Positions 50,148-62,440 of a stretch of 64,000 nucleotides of DNA are shown piece by piece. Position numbers and translations under genes: made by a program. The notes under the pieces were generated by a model. It did no database searches. It saw only the letters and a program-made list of their open reading frames with translations, and was not told where the DNA came from. Each line of letters opens with the position of its first letter. The first letter of the stretch is position 1. Source of the DNA: Cacajao melanocephalus (taxonomy: Eukaryota > Chordata > Mammalia > Primates > Pitheciidae); the NCBI GenBank assembly GCA_963573385.1, contig CAUYLG010004984.1, forward strand, positions 58,371-122,370, written 5' to 3'.

Positions 50148-50312
50148 TGTCTTATCTGGATTCCAGGCTCCTGCCTGCTCTTATCTGTGTGACCCTAAGG
50201 GACCTCATTTCTTTTTATTTGTTGAATGAAAATAATGATATCCTGTTCACTTCATGCAGCTGTAGGTGCCACAGTTCAAAATGCTCTACACACTGTAAGG
50301 TGCTGTATGAAC
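50148..50312 (+). mobile_element. MIR-like SINE fragment
   Basis: 'gctcttatctgtgtgaccct' followed by 'aagggacctcatttcttttt' and 'tgaaaataatgatatcctg' fits a diverged MIR in sense. Confidence 0.5.
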
Positions 50313-50423
50313 ATATCAGGTTACTCCCATTACTTCTCTCCTCAAGACCCTCCAAATGTTCCCAGGGGACTTGTCTTGGGGCAAAAACATTCCTGCCAAC
50401 TCTAATAGTCTATAATTCACCTC

Positions 50424-51180
50424 TCATTCATCTATTCATTCACTTGTTCAGCAAGTATCTATTGAGATCAGGACACTACAGTCAATAGGAAGCCAAAATC
50501 CCTGCCCTCATGGAGCTTATGTTCTAGGGGAATGACAGACAATAAATAAGAAAACAAATAGGATAATTAGAAAATATAATAAATGTGATGGAGAAAATAA
50601 ATAGGCTGATATAACTAGGAGTCAATGAGGTGGGAGCTGCTTTAGACAGGGGTCAAGGAAAGCCACCTGGATGTGGGGCATTTCAACTGCAACACAATGG
50701 ATAGGAAAGCGAACCAGCGGCACAGAGAGCAGCAAGATGTCCCTTCCAAGGAGAAGGGCAAGGCCTTGATGCATGCAACAGCTCAGATGGTGAAGGAACA
50801 GAAAAGCAGCCAGTGTACCTGAGAAAAAGTGAGGCCAGGGAAATGGGCAGGAGCCAAGACATACAGAATCCTGCAGGCCATGGTACCAAGTTTACATTTC
50901 ACTCCAAGTGCAAGGGGAGCTACGAAAGGTGCTAAGTAGGCAACTGGATGTACATTATTAGAATGCCACTCGGGCTGCTCTGTGGAGCATGGATTTTATG
51001 GGTAAAAGACGGAAAAATGAAGGCCAAGAAGAGAATATTGAAGTAATCCACATGGGCAATGAAAATGACACACAAGGAAGATGGTGATGGATAAAGGAGT
51101 GGGAAAGTAAAAATATAATTTGGAGGTAGAGCTAAGGGTCTGGGTATACATGATATGCACATTACTCAGAAAGACTGAAC
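50424..51180 (-). mobile_element. L2 LINE 3' end, antisense
   Basis: A long antisense L2 piece. The plus strand starts at the L2 3' terminus ('attcattcacttgttcagca', 'ctgccctcatggagcttatg', 'gacagacaataaataagaaa') and proceeds toward ORF2 ('gtgaggccagggaaatgggc', 'aatcctgcaggccatggtac', 'taagtaggcaactggatgta'). Order and spacing follow the consensus. Confidence 0.85.
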
Positions 51181-51524
51181 CACAAGCACAGAAGGCCAAA
51201 CCAGATGAGGAGGAAATTCCAAAAAAGGAGTCTTTCTGTTTTGTGGGCTATTCCTCTCTAGGAAAACTGTGTTTTTAGACCTCTCAGCGAGCCCACTCTA
51301 TGTCTTTTGATGCATAGGGAGAGGGGACATCTCTGAATAAACAATGTCCTGGCCACATATGACGAGTAAATGAAAATCAATATATTGATTCCCTTGAAAG
51401 GACATAGGAAACCAAGATGTGTTTCAGGCACAAGATCATCTTGTTTCAGGCTGACCCGCAGACGCCTCAATTCCATTAGTGTAGTCTCGATCTAGCCAGA
51501 ACTTAGACATTTTAAAGCCACTAG
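51181..51524. other. non-repetitive interval
   Basis: Nothing is recognised. Confidence 0.4.
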
Positions 51525-51604
51525 GACTTTTTCCAGATACCATAAAGTCAAACAAGTATACCAGGAAACACATGAGAATTGCAGCGCTCTGTGTTCTCCC
51601 TCTT
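51525..51604 (+). repeat. unclassified ~80-bp repeat, copy B
   Basis: The second copy of the repeat at 48239-48315, in the same orientation ('cagataccataaagtcaaac', 'ctctgtgttctccctcttg'). It is followed directly by a CT tract. Confidence 0.75.
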
Positions 51605-51660
51605 GCTCTCTCTCTCTCTCTCTCACTCACTCTCTCGCTCTTTATCGCTTTCTCTCCTCT
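51605..51660 (+). repeat. (TC)n-rich low-complexity tract
   Basis: Imperfect CT repeat with TCAC interruptions. Confidence 0.9.
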
Positions 51661-53160
51661 TATCTTGACATAATTGCAGATTTACAGGAAATTGCAAAGA
51701 CAGGATGAAGAGTTCCCACGTACCCAGAGCAGAGAGTTCTCATTTACCCTCCACTCAATTTTCTCAGTATTACACTTGCATAACTGTCATACAATATTAA
51801 AACCAGGAAACTGGCATTGGTATAATGTGTGTGTAGTTGTATCTCATTTTATCGCATATGTAGACAGATGCTTTTAACCACCATCACAATCAAGACAGAG
51901 ACCGCCACAAGGATCTACTAGTGTCACTATTTACTAGTTTGAGTAAAGGGTAGAAAGCTCATTTCCTTTTAGTCCCTTCACTTTTCCTGCCCTGGCTATT
52001 TACAACACAATTGTCTAAAATATTCATCTATGTATATATTCATATTAGATAATATCATGCTTTTTTGCCTTGACTGTGAAACCTAATTTAGAAAACTTAA
52101 GAACGGAAGGGACAGTCTATTGTATTCACTCATATTTTTACCCCTCCATTGTTCTTTCTTGCTTTCAGATGTCCCAAGGTTCCTTCTTTTATCATTTTCC
52201 TTCTGTTTCAAGAACCTCCTTTGGCCATGCTTTCAGGGTAGGTCTGTTAGTGACAAACTTTTAGCTTTCCTTCCTCTGAGAATGTCTTGATTGTAATTCC
52301 TGAAGGATAATTTCATAGAAAATAGAATTCAAAGCTGACAGTTATTTGCTTTCAGATCTTAAAAAATATCATGCCACTTTCTGGCCCCTGTGGTTTCTGA
52401 TGAGGCATCCACTGTCATTTCCTCCATAGGTAAAGTAGCATTTCCCTCTTGCTGCTTTTAAGAGGTTTTGTTTTTGTCTTTAGTTTTCTGAAGTTTGCTT
52501 ATAAGATGTCTTGGTGTGGATTTCTTTGGGTTTATCCTTTTTGGGATTCTCCCAGGTTCTTGAAACTGTAGGTCTTCCAGTTTTTGCCAAACTTGGAAAG
52601 CTTTCAGCCTTCATTTCTTTGAGGGCTTGTCAAGCTCCATCTTCTTTCTCCTCTCTTTCTGAAACTCTAATGACACAAATATTAGGTCTTTGTTATTTTT
52701 GCACAGGTTCCTGAGTCTGTTCATATCTTTTTTTAGTCTTTTTTTTTTCTCTGTTGCTCAGATTGGGTAATTTCTATTGTTATATCTTTAAGTTCATGAA
52801 TTCTTGCCTCTGGCCTCTCCATTCTGCTATTTAGTCCATCCATCATGTTTTTTAAAAATTTGCTATTGTATTTTCACTTCAAAAATTTTCACTTGGTTCT
52901 TCCTTACAGCTTCTTTTCCTGAGAATTTCTATTTTTTCATTTGTTCCAATCACATTCATAATTGCTTCTGAAAGCATTTTTATGATGGCTGCTTTAAAAT
53001 CCTTGCCAGATAATTCCAACATGTGTGATATTTCAGTGTGGGTGTCTGTCGATTCCCTCTATTCTTTCATAATTTTTTTTTACTCTTGACCCCACTGTCA
53101 GAGAGATTTGAACATTTCTTGCTGCAAGGACAAGCATAGCTGCAAGTTTCCTAGGGGCCT
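51661..53160 (-). mobile_element. HAL1 (half-L1) type LINE, antisense
   Basis: The plus strand starts with an L1/HAL1 3'-region reverse complement ('gcagatttacaggaaattgc', 'taaccaccatcacaatcaag') and passes within about 250 bp into the ORF1/5' region ('ggtaggtctgttagtgacaa', 'ttcctctgagaatgtcttga', 'atgtcttggtgtggatttct', 'gctgctttaaaatccttgcc'). No ORF2 sequence lies between. That direct joining is the hallmark of HAL1, which encodes only an ORF1-like protein. An internally deleted L1M is the alternative. Confidence 0.6.
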
Positions 53161-53204
53161 CCAGAAATTTTGGTCCATGTTGTTTTCTGTTGCATAACAC
53201 AGGC

Positions 53205-53340
53205 ATTTTACAGTGGTTAGGAATACAGACTTTGGGGTCTGATAGACTCGGGTTGAAACCTGATTCTGCTATTTACCAGCTCTGTGGCTATGGACATGTT
53301 ATTTAACTTTTAAGACTCAGGTGCCTCATCTGTAATGAAA
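53205..53340 (+). mobile_element. MIR SINE
   Basis: 'ttacagtggttaggaataca', 'gactttggggtctgatagac', 'cgggttgaaacctgattctg', 'tgtggctatggacatgttat' match the MIR 5' half in sense. Confidence 0.88.
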
Positions 53341-53600
53341 TATGAATGGATTTCATTCAGCATTTAGGTGGGGAAAGAGATAGGGTAACTAAGATAATGT
53401 TTTTGTAATTAGTACAAATTGTTGTTCCTTTGTATTTGAGAAGTGAGAACATTTCAACAAAAATTTATGAAAGATAGTGTATACACAAAAAAGCTCATAA
53501 AATATGTATGTACATTTTTTAAAAATAAAGTGAATGCTTTCAGTCAAGTAACAGCATAGCCTTGGTCAATAAATACATCATGGCCAGTGCCTTAAAAGCA
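53341..53600. other. short non-repetitive AT-rich interval
   Basis: Nothing is recognised. Confidence 0.4.
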
Positions 53601-53780
53601 AGGTTGCCAGATTGGCAAGTTAAAAATGTAGAAACTGGATTTCAAATAAACAACAAATGATTTTTTTTAGTACAAGTTTGTTCCATGTAATATTTGGAGA
53701 ATCAAAAATACCAATTATTATTTACCTGAAATTCAAATTCAACAGTGGACCCTGTATTTTGCCTTGAGGCTCTACTTAGG
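53601..53780. mobile_element. palindromic DNA-transposon-like element
   Basis: The left part ('aaggttgccagattggcaag', 'tttcaaataaacaacaaatg') and right part ('tttacctgaaattcaaattc', 'ccctgtattttgccttgag') are imperfect inverted copies, as in a common palindromic nonautonomous mammalian repeat. I cannot name the family with certainty. Confidence 0.55.
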
Positions 53781-54398
53781 TGGCTAATCCTCATTATATT
53801 ACCCTTCCTCCCACTTAAACTTTCTGATAATTATTCTTTTGCTTTTCTTTAGTTTTACCATGCAATGATTCCAAAGTGTAGAGTTTAGTTCTTCCTGTTT
53901 TGGACTATCATAGATTTTTTCCAATGATTTTTTTTAAAGTATGGCAAGTCCACGCACAGGTCTCCACTAATCAATGTCATGAGCAGTCCAATAGCTGTCA
54001 TTTTTCTTTATAGTTCCCTACTGCTTAACCTGGTAATCCAGGAACCCAATCAAAGACCTTTGAGGCAAGGCCTCAGATTGTCAGTCTACTGAGATCACCT
54101 CCCAAAGGTGCATTCTTGCCACACTCACACAGCCTTATCGAAGGCAGGTGGCCCCACTGGTGGCTGCAATCCCTCCATGCCCAGTTCACCTTGGGGACTC
54201 ATTGCTTTTGGTGGCCAGTGCCCACATGCAACTCTGAGCTGTTTCCTTCCAAGCACCAGCACCCTCCAGAGTGCTGGAAACATGTGGCTCAAGTTTTACC
54301 ACTCTTGGATCTGCCCATCATCCCCCTTTCCTTGTCCTGACTCCTGGGGAATTCCACTCTTTTCTGCCTTGAACCCTTCTTTTTCGACACTTAGAAGG
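53781..54398. other. non-repetitive interval
   Basis: No gene is recognised. Two overlapping frames at 54108-54455 are not supported by any domain. Confidence 0.4.
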
Positions 54399-54429
54399 AA
54401 AACAAACAAACAAACAAAAAACAAAAACA
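54399..54429 (+). repeat. (AAAC)n simple repeat
   Basis: A short A/C tract with AAAC units. Confidence 0.9.
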
Positions 54430-57129
54430 TGTTTTTCTCCCCCTCGGTTTCATGAGGGGAACAGCATCTTTGGAGGTTATTTCCGTAGACTGAGAAACTG
54501 AGGCCTCTTCCCAGATTTCCTTGATTGGGTTTCTGGATTACAAGGTTAAGGAGTAAGAAAACATTTTTTTAAATGACAGATATTAGACAGCTCTTAGGGA
54601 GAACCGGTAGATGATTTATGAACCCAATAGCCCATCACCACCAAAGAGCTGGTTTGTCTTTCTTAAGGGAAAGGAGGCTCAGCCCTTAGAAAAGCAGTAG
54701 CAGTTTCCTTTCCTCCAGTAACAGAGCTCACTTCTTCCAAGCAGCATCAGTAAATAATGTAGTTATATTTGCATATTCCGCTACATTAAATTCTTTTAAA
54801 ATTTACATATAAAGCACCCATCTCAATGTCTGGAAAGTAATGAGAGTCATTAGAAAACATTGCTAGTATTATTTTTTGTTATGATCTCTTCTTGTGCCTC
54901 AGACTTTGCTCCCAAGTTGCAGAAAGCCAGAATCTAACTTGCAAGGCAAATACACCATGTCGCCTCTACCTCAATCCCACTTCTTAAAAAAATCCAGTTG
55001 TAAACCAGAGAAAATTGGCATCACATACAGCCTGGAAGGGAAAACAAGCAGTGGCAGAGCAGGGACAGCCTGAATGGCAAGGATGTGGGAAAGAAAGGAA
55101 AAGCTGTCCACCCTCCTCACCTTGATGGCTCAGGGAGTTAATGGGCTGCTTGTGTGCCAACAAGGGACTCTGGTCTCTTTCCCAACACCTGGCAGGCTTT
55201 TCTCCCCAGCTGCCTCTATGAGTCACTACCCAGCTGAGGCCCATGAAAAAGCAACAGAGACAGAATGGGGAAGAGAGCCTGCCTGGCCGACCCCAGGGGG
55301 AGCTGGCCCTGTAAATATTTGTTGACCACCACATTGCTCGCCGTCTGTCAAGGCGATGACGCGAACAAGGGCAAATAAGTCAATAAATGGCCTAGCTTGT
55401 ATCTGATGAGATCAAAGCCAATAAGAAGTCAGAGATGCCAAAATGTAACATAAGCAATTCTGTGTCAACATGTAAGATAATCTCTATTTTATAGATAAAA
55501 GGATTTATTCCTTTCAAAGATAAAACAAAACAAAATAAAACACTACTCCAAACAAAAGCATGATATATGCGTTGTAAATGTTTTAAATTAAACTTATGTT
55601 TGGAAAAGTACCATTCTATCAAACAATTGCTAAGAAAAATTATGCAAAATCTGGAAATAAGTTAAAAAGATAAATAGGTATCCTTTCAATGGAGTGCTGG
55701 ACATAATCTAGTACATCTTCCTGGGATTCTATTCTTCTACCAGGGGTGTGCACCTTTGAACAGTTTTTCATTGACTAGGCTATTTTTGAATTTTGTAGAA
55801 GTAAGGTTAACTTATTAGAAAACTGATATCATTGCAAAGATTCTTTTGTGAGAGTCACTCAAAGAATTCCCATGTGCAACAATGCAAAGGGATAAGATAC
55901 AATTGATGCAATTGGATGCGCTTGATTTCTCTCTGACAGAAAAGACAGCCTTGAATATCATTGCCCTTTAGGATGTCAAACATGTTTATATCTGTTCATA
56001 AATTTATTTCATAATTTTTTTGAGTACTTATATTTATCCCTTTTCCTCTAAATCAGTCTTAATAGCTTACTGATTTCCTTTATTATTTGAGTTGAATAAA
56101 ATCATTGATATTTGGTCATTTTATATTTGTATGTCAATTTTTTAACTTTCAAATCTTTGTTATGCTTTTTATTTTATATGTTATCACAACAAAGACACAT
56201 ATGATGAATGTAAGAAGAAAACAAATAAATCAAAGAACTGGGTTATAGTATTACCTTAACATTGAAAATCTGAACCCTAATTCCTCCTTGTTTGGCAAAA
56301 TTTAAAAGTAGAGTCAGTTCAGTCTCACAAGGTTTCTTACATTGTCACTAGGCATTAGATTGCCAAGTCTCCATGTAAGCCATCACCCTCAGGTTTCCAT
56401 ATCACATCTGCACTGGTATTTGAAGAAAGCAAAGGACATATAGGCTACCTCATCAGTCTGTGGTTGTCCTGAATTGCAGCACCCTAGACTGCAAGTTAAA
56501 TATGCTTCTGGACTCAGCAACCCTAAAAAACATAGGCATTGGGCTTGTAGGACCAAAGTGGCTTTATGTGTGAAGAGCCCTAGCAGAACATTTCAGTCGC
56601 CATAGGAAGATGATTCTTCCACATATACTAAATTGGCCTCATAGATAATTTTGCTTGTTAATTACATCTAGTGCTATTTCAAAGACCTTTTCAAGATTTC
56701 AGATATATATCCTTGTTGGTTTTATTGTTGTTATTGTTACTCTAAGATTTGGATAATAATTCTTCCTCAAGTAAACCAGAAAACAGGCCTAAAGAATTCC
56801 ACTGTCATATTAGATGGTAAGGACTCCATAGAAAAGCATTATGGCCAGATCTAACAATGTTAATAAGAAATGCTCCTACTGCCTGACAGACAGCAGGTGG
56901 CATTTTGTTAAGAGAAGTTCAGGAATTCTGAGTCAAATTGGCTGAAGGGGAAGAGGAACTTTGGGCCCACATATTCCACTAAATTGTAGAAAAGAAAGAC
57001 CACTTCTGATGCTTTCCCTGAAGCCAGCCTGAGGTAGACACCCTCCACTGACCTCCTGCAGGGTGGACCAAGGGAGGAGTTGGAAGAGCTCCGAGGAATG
57101 GACCTCATGGCTCACCAAGTCAGCCTTGG
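54430..57129. other. 2.7-kb non-repetitive interval with motif-rich patches
   Basis: No gene is recognised. A perfect POU octamer ATTTGCAT is at 54767-54774. A CpG-bearing patch ('tcaaggcgatgacgcgaac') lies near 55350. A CTCF-like site is at 56889-56902. 55830-55960 has repeated CAATTG-type cores. Regulatory use is possible but untested. Confidence 0.35.
56889..56902 (+). promoter_or_regulatory. CTCF-like motif
   Basis: The 14-mer gacagcaggtggca fits the CTCF core consensus at 13 of 14 positions, the mismatch being an A at the first conserved C. Occupancy depends on factors not visible in sequence. Confidence 0.35.
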
Positions 57130-57330
57130 TATTAACATTTGTGTAGTACTTACCAGTTCACAAAGTCTTCCCCACACATTATCTTTGCAGTCACTAGGGT
57201 CTGTGACTGTGTCTGTCTACACATGAGCAAGGAGAGGTTGAAGGAGGTCACAGTGACTGTAGAACACACATGATTAGGCTAAAGCTATTGGGGGCAGGTG
57301 TCCACCTGGGTCACAGGTCTTCTGATTCCA
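57130..57330 (-). mobile_element. MIR/MIR3 SINE, antisense
   Basis: 'acatttgtgtagtacttacc', 'agttcacaaagtcttcccca', 'cacattatctttgcagtcac' and 'ggaggtcacagtgactgtag' follow a MIR3-like reverse complement. Confidence 0.65.
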
Positions 57331-58237
<907 letters not shown>

Positions 58238-58382
58238 CAGCACTTCTCAAACATTAGTGCACACACAAGTCACCTGGGATCATGTTAAAATGCAGATCCA
58301 GAATCATGAAGTCTTGGGTGGGTCTACTCACTCTCAGGAGATGTTCATGCTGGTGGTCCCAGTATGGTACATTGAGTAGCAA
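58238..58382 (+). mobile_element. MER5A-type hAT MITE
   Basis: The left terminus 'cagcacttctcaaacattag', 'caagtcacctgggatcatgt', the middle 'gttaaaatgcagatccagaa' and the right end 'attgagtagcaaagcc' fit a diverged MER5A in sense with an internal deletion. Confidence 0.72.
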
Positions 58383-60535
58383 AGCCCTAAAATTCCTCTG
58401 GGAAAATCACCTCTCTTCTTAGACAAATGAGCTCTGACCATGGACCAAGTGGATACCACTTTGTCTTCCCCATTCAGCTTTTCTCCTTTTTCCTTAATCT
58501 TTCCCTCATTCGAATAAACTCATACAGATAGATGCCTGCAGGCCACACACTCCTTCAACTTACTCTGCAAGCCCTGACATTTCTGCATCGCTCCCATGCC
58601 ACCCTCTTCCCGATGCTCTGTTCCTCATCCTCTCCCCTCTGTCTGTTCTGTCATCTGCTCTTCCTAGCCCCTAGATTCCCATAAGCATCATGGACAGAAC
58701 AGTTTTGATATCTCTTTGTCCAGTTCCTATCCCTCACCAGACACTCTCATCTCCATAAATTTCATCAGGCATATTCATGAAGCCTTACCTTTACCCCAGA
58801 AGTTGTCACCTGACCCAAGGCAGCTTTCTCACTCAAAAGGATTATGTGATCAGCTCTTAGAATAATTAATCTTCCAGATGGAAAAATACCACTGCAATAA
58901 ATATTTTCATGCATAGGCTTGGTCTGCATCTGAACATTTCTTTTTTAAGACAGATTCCTAAAACTGCAACTCCTGAATCAAAAGATGTGGAAACATTGGA
59001 CCTCTTTATACCCATCATCTTTTCATTCTTTTCCCATGAGGTTCTCACTGCCTAACACAGGCTCCTTGTGGCTTAATTTGAGAAGCTTTGAAAATGGAAA
59101 GATACTTCCTGCTCCCAAATAGTTCCCAAACCAGATCTTTCATGATGACTGAAATCCACCTTCCCCTACTTTGGTTATAAGCACAGCTATGTTGTAATGA
59201 TACAAAAGTCACCATTAGCCAGGTTCATAAATAGACTAATCTACTGAGAGGCTCTTTAACTCAGAACTTTCCTTGCATTTAGGAACCCCTCACTGAGTCC
59301 TGAGTGCCAGAAAGTATGGGTTTTATTGTTGTTGTGGGGGTGTGGGGATATGAAGATAAGAAACAGTATGAAAGAGAGAGAATCTGAAACGTAAGTCTGG
59401 TCCCCCAGCCCCCAGTCGTCCCCACCCTACTTTGTAGGAAACAAAGGACTGGGAGAACAGAGCAGCCAGGGACAGCCGAGGGTGTCATCCTATAATGAGG
59501 GGGACAGAGAGGCCCGCAGCCCACCTGACCTGCCATACAATTCTTCCTTTTCCATTCGAGTGGTGGTTGAAGCTTCTGTGGCTATCTTCACCCATAAACT
59601 CTAAGTCTACACTCCCTAGCCCTAAAGATTCCCATACCCAGAAGGGCTGTGCCAGGGAGTTGACACAGGCACTTTCGGAACTCCCCAGACATTTTGGGAA
59701 TCGTCCCACACAGAACAACTTGTTCCCATGTTGCTTCACAGGAAGCACAGGGTCTCCATTCGAGGCAGCCCTGCGCAGTCACAATGAGCCCCTGCGGTTC
59801 ATCAAAAGCAAATTGTGCAAAGGAGGGTGCACAAAAGAACAATTAATACAAGTTATGGAATCAAAGTGGCATCAGGAGCTGCACATTTTATAGAGCCTGC
59901 TCACTGAAAGAGAAAAACAATGAGCCCTCTGACAGGGAGCCACTCCCTCGAGGCCGGCCATGGTGGATCCCACAGTCTATTATCTCAGCACCTCATTTCC
60001 AATTCGAATGGATGCCACCTGTCTTGTTTTGGCCTGCAATGGATGGTGTTTTCTGGTTTAAAAAGCAGGAAGAAAAAGACTCATGTTGTGCTTTTTGCTT
60101 AGCCAGGGTAGCATCTGTTCTTATCCACAACAGGACTGCTGGCTAAAGGACATATGCCAGGATTTTTTTTTTTTTTCAGTGATGATTTTTAAAAATCCCC
60201 CCAAAAGTTCCTATTACAGCTCTTTCTCAAATATCTTTAGCTAATAGCCTCAGTCCCCTGGCTGGAAGAACTGGCATTTGCAGGCCTGGTACATACTTAT
60301 CCCCAGGCTGTGAGTTGGTGTCAACTAATTGATCAATTTTTCACGTGAAGTCTAGGAACCTGGGATTTTTCAGAAGTGATTTCAGTTCCCACAGGTGAAA
60401 AGGTGGCCGCTGGCAAAATTCTACCTGAAACATTCGTTATAATTTATTTTGTTAGACGCATTTTTGGAAAAGAAAAACACATAAGCCATTAGTAGCTTAG
60501 TTGGCATGCCGTTGGTTCAAAAAATTAGTCTTTAA
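58383..60535. other. 2.1-kb non-repetitive interval
   Basis: No repeat is recognised; 58460-58830 is pyrimidine-rich. A 132-codon plus-strand frame at 59495-59893 overlaps frames on the minus strand and has no domain I recognise, so it is not called a gene. Confidence 0.35.
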
Positions 60536-60590
60536 TTCAGCAAAGATTAATCAAGGAGATACTATGTGCAAAGCACCTCCTTGTCCATGG
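60536..60590 (-). mobile_element. short L2 3'-end fragment, antisense
   Basis: 'ttcagcaaagattaatcaag' and 'atactatgtgcaaagcacct' faintly match the reverse complement of the L2 3' end. Confidence 0.4.
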
Positions 60591-61034
60591 GGTAGGTGAA
60601 CTGGAATAGTATTAAATAGAAGATTCTAGAACCATATGACATGAAAGGAACACTGGAAAACAAATTTGTCCATCTCACACCCCTGTTTTCCTAGCATCTT
60701 AGAAAGACAGTGTTCCAGAGTTAATAGCCAAGGACGGAGTAAGAGAGGCCCCTTTCACTTCTTAGCAACTCCATCATATTATGGTGGCATCAGAATGACG
60801 GAGGCTGTACAGCCTTCCTTTCTGAAGTATGCCAGGGAGACAGATGTTTAACTTGTCTGTTGATTGACTTGGCAAGATGAGTCTTCTCAACCTTGTCTTG
60901 AGAAAAAGGTAATAGCTTGGTGTTGCAGGATATGCTGCGTAGAGAAACAGGAGTTGAATCCCTGCCGGACTTTTCACAGAGACACTAGAACACCAGGCTT
61001 CCCAGAACAATAACAACTGCAGCAGAAGCAAAAG
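60591..61034. other. non-repetitive interval
   Basis: Nothing is recognised. Confidence 0.4.
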
Positions 61035-61172
61035 GGTAACAATCATAACTGCCATAAAGGGAACACCAGCTATGTGCCAGGCACAGAGATACTATTTCCA
61101 TTTTATAGATGAGAAAGTCAAGGCCCAGAGAGATTAAGTAATTTGCTCAAGGTCACAGAGTCAGTTACTGTG
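61035..61172 (-). mobile_element. MIR SINE, antisense
   Basis: 'gctatgtgccaggcacagag', 'ccattttatagatgagaaag', 'aggcccagagagattaagta' and 'ttgctcaaggtcacagagtc' are the MIR reverse complement with good identity. Confidence 0.9.
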
Positions 61173-61764
61173 ATAGTTAAAAGCAAAAATTTTGGCCAAA
61201 GACTGACTTGGGTTGAAAACCAAGTGATTAACTATTAATCACTTAGCAGTTCAGCAATTCGGGGCACAACACCGAATCTCTCTCTGCTGCTTAATCTCCA
61301 TCTGCCACCTTGTTATAATGGATCTGACTCGAGTTTTGATGTTTGACTGCTGACAGCCTTAAAGACTCACTCCTCCCTCTTCTCCTTCCACCCCCAGCCC
61401 CCATCTTGACAAGTTGATTAGAAGGCCTGGGTGCTTTCTCTTTGGTGCTGGCTGGAATTTTAAACCATGCGTGAGAACCCTCACCCTGGTGTAACCCTCA
61501 ATCACCATAAAAATACCAAATTAGTCTCCTTTCCCTGCTCTCTTAAGTCATTATCAAACCTGCTTAGGAGCTGCCATGCTCTTCCCAGAAAGCCTCATTA
61601 TGTGACTTAAGCCTTTCATACCCTCTTGGCATACGTGTGGCATCATCAGTTTCAATATTCAAACCAAATGGGGTACATCCAGCTTCTTCAGGATGAAGAA
61701 ACTGAATGCTTTCATCCTCTAATCTGCCTATGCCCTGGGACTGATCTGCAAGGCATCATCACTC
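61173..61764. other. non-repetitive interval
   Basis: No gene or repeat is recognised. Confidence 0.4.
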
Positions 61765-62154
61765 TCCCTTGCCCTCTGGCTTCCCATTGGGTTTAGTCAA
61801 CAAGAAGCACAGACAGATCAGAAAGAGGAGGAGACAGAGGTTAAGGCATTTCTTCTACACTTTCCCCTGACTTGGTGTACATTTCTGGCTGTTGCTGCAC
61901 CCCTGTATATCAGCTCCCACCAGGCAGCCCCGCCACCCCCTGCAACATGCCACCACTCACTCTTCCCTCTGGTTGTCCCTCCACCACTAAGGGTGGTAAG
62001 AGTGTACCAAGACTGCAGTCTCTGGGTGCCTCAACATCCTTTGCTGGTTCCATTATCCCTGCGCCGCCACCTCTATAAGGAGTCATCTCATTAAAGTTTC
62101 TTTATTGGAATCATCTGGATTCTATCGTTTCGTCCTGGTACCCTGACTGATACA
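61765..62154 (+). mobile_element. LTR-like interspersed repeat, family unassigned
   Basis: 'tgccctctggcttcccattg', 'taagggtggtaagagtgtac', 'ctgggtgcctcaacatcctt', 'ctcattaaagtttctttatt' and the terminus 'ccctgactgataca' follow a common mammalian repeat with a poly-A signal near its end and a CA-3' terminus, as in an LTR. I could not settle the family name. Confidence 0.55.
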
Positions 62155-62275
62155 CTCTCTAAGCCTCAGTCCCCTCACTTGTAAAGTAGAGATGACTAAT
62201 ACTATTTCATTATAAGTCATAGGATTGTTGTAATAATTAAGATAATTCAGGCAAGCATTTAGTATACTGCCTATA
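62155..62275 (+). mobile_element. MIR SINE fragment
   Basis: 'taagcctcagtcccctcact', 'tgtaaagtagagatgactaa' and 'aggattgttgtaataattaa' match MIR in sense. Confidence 0.8.
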
Positions 62276-62440
62276 TGTGCAAAGTGAACTCTCTGTGTCT
62301 CTTCTTTGTAAAATGAGGATAATGATACCTATTATAAAGGTTATTCTGAGAATCAGATCAATTTTAGGAAAACCAGCTAGGACAGACGTATTACTATCAT
62401 TATTATTATTACTTACAACAGCAATACTAATAATGAACAG
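62276..62440 (+). mobile_element. second MIR-like fragment (paired copy A)
   Basis: 'ctctgtgtctcttctttgta', 'aaatgaggataatgatacct' and 'attattattattac'-type tail fit MIR. It follows the first MIR head to tail and shares non-consensus details with the copy at 63475. Confidence 0.7.

Noticed and set aside
59495..59893. 132-codon plus-strand frame
   Set aside because: Overlaps frames on the opposite strand and shows no recognisable family; consistent with chance in GC-richer DNA.
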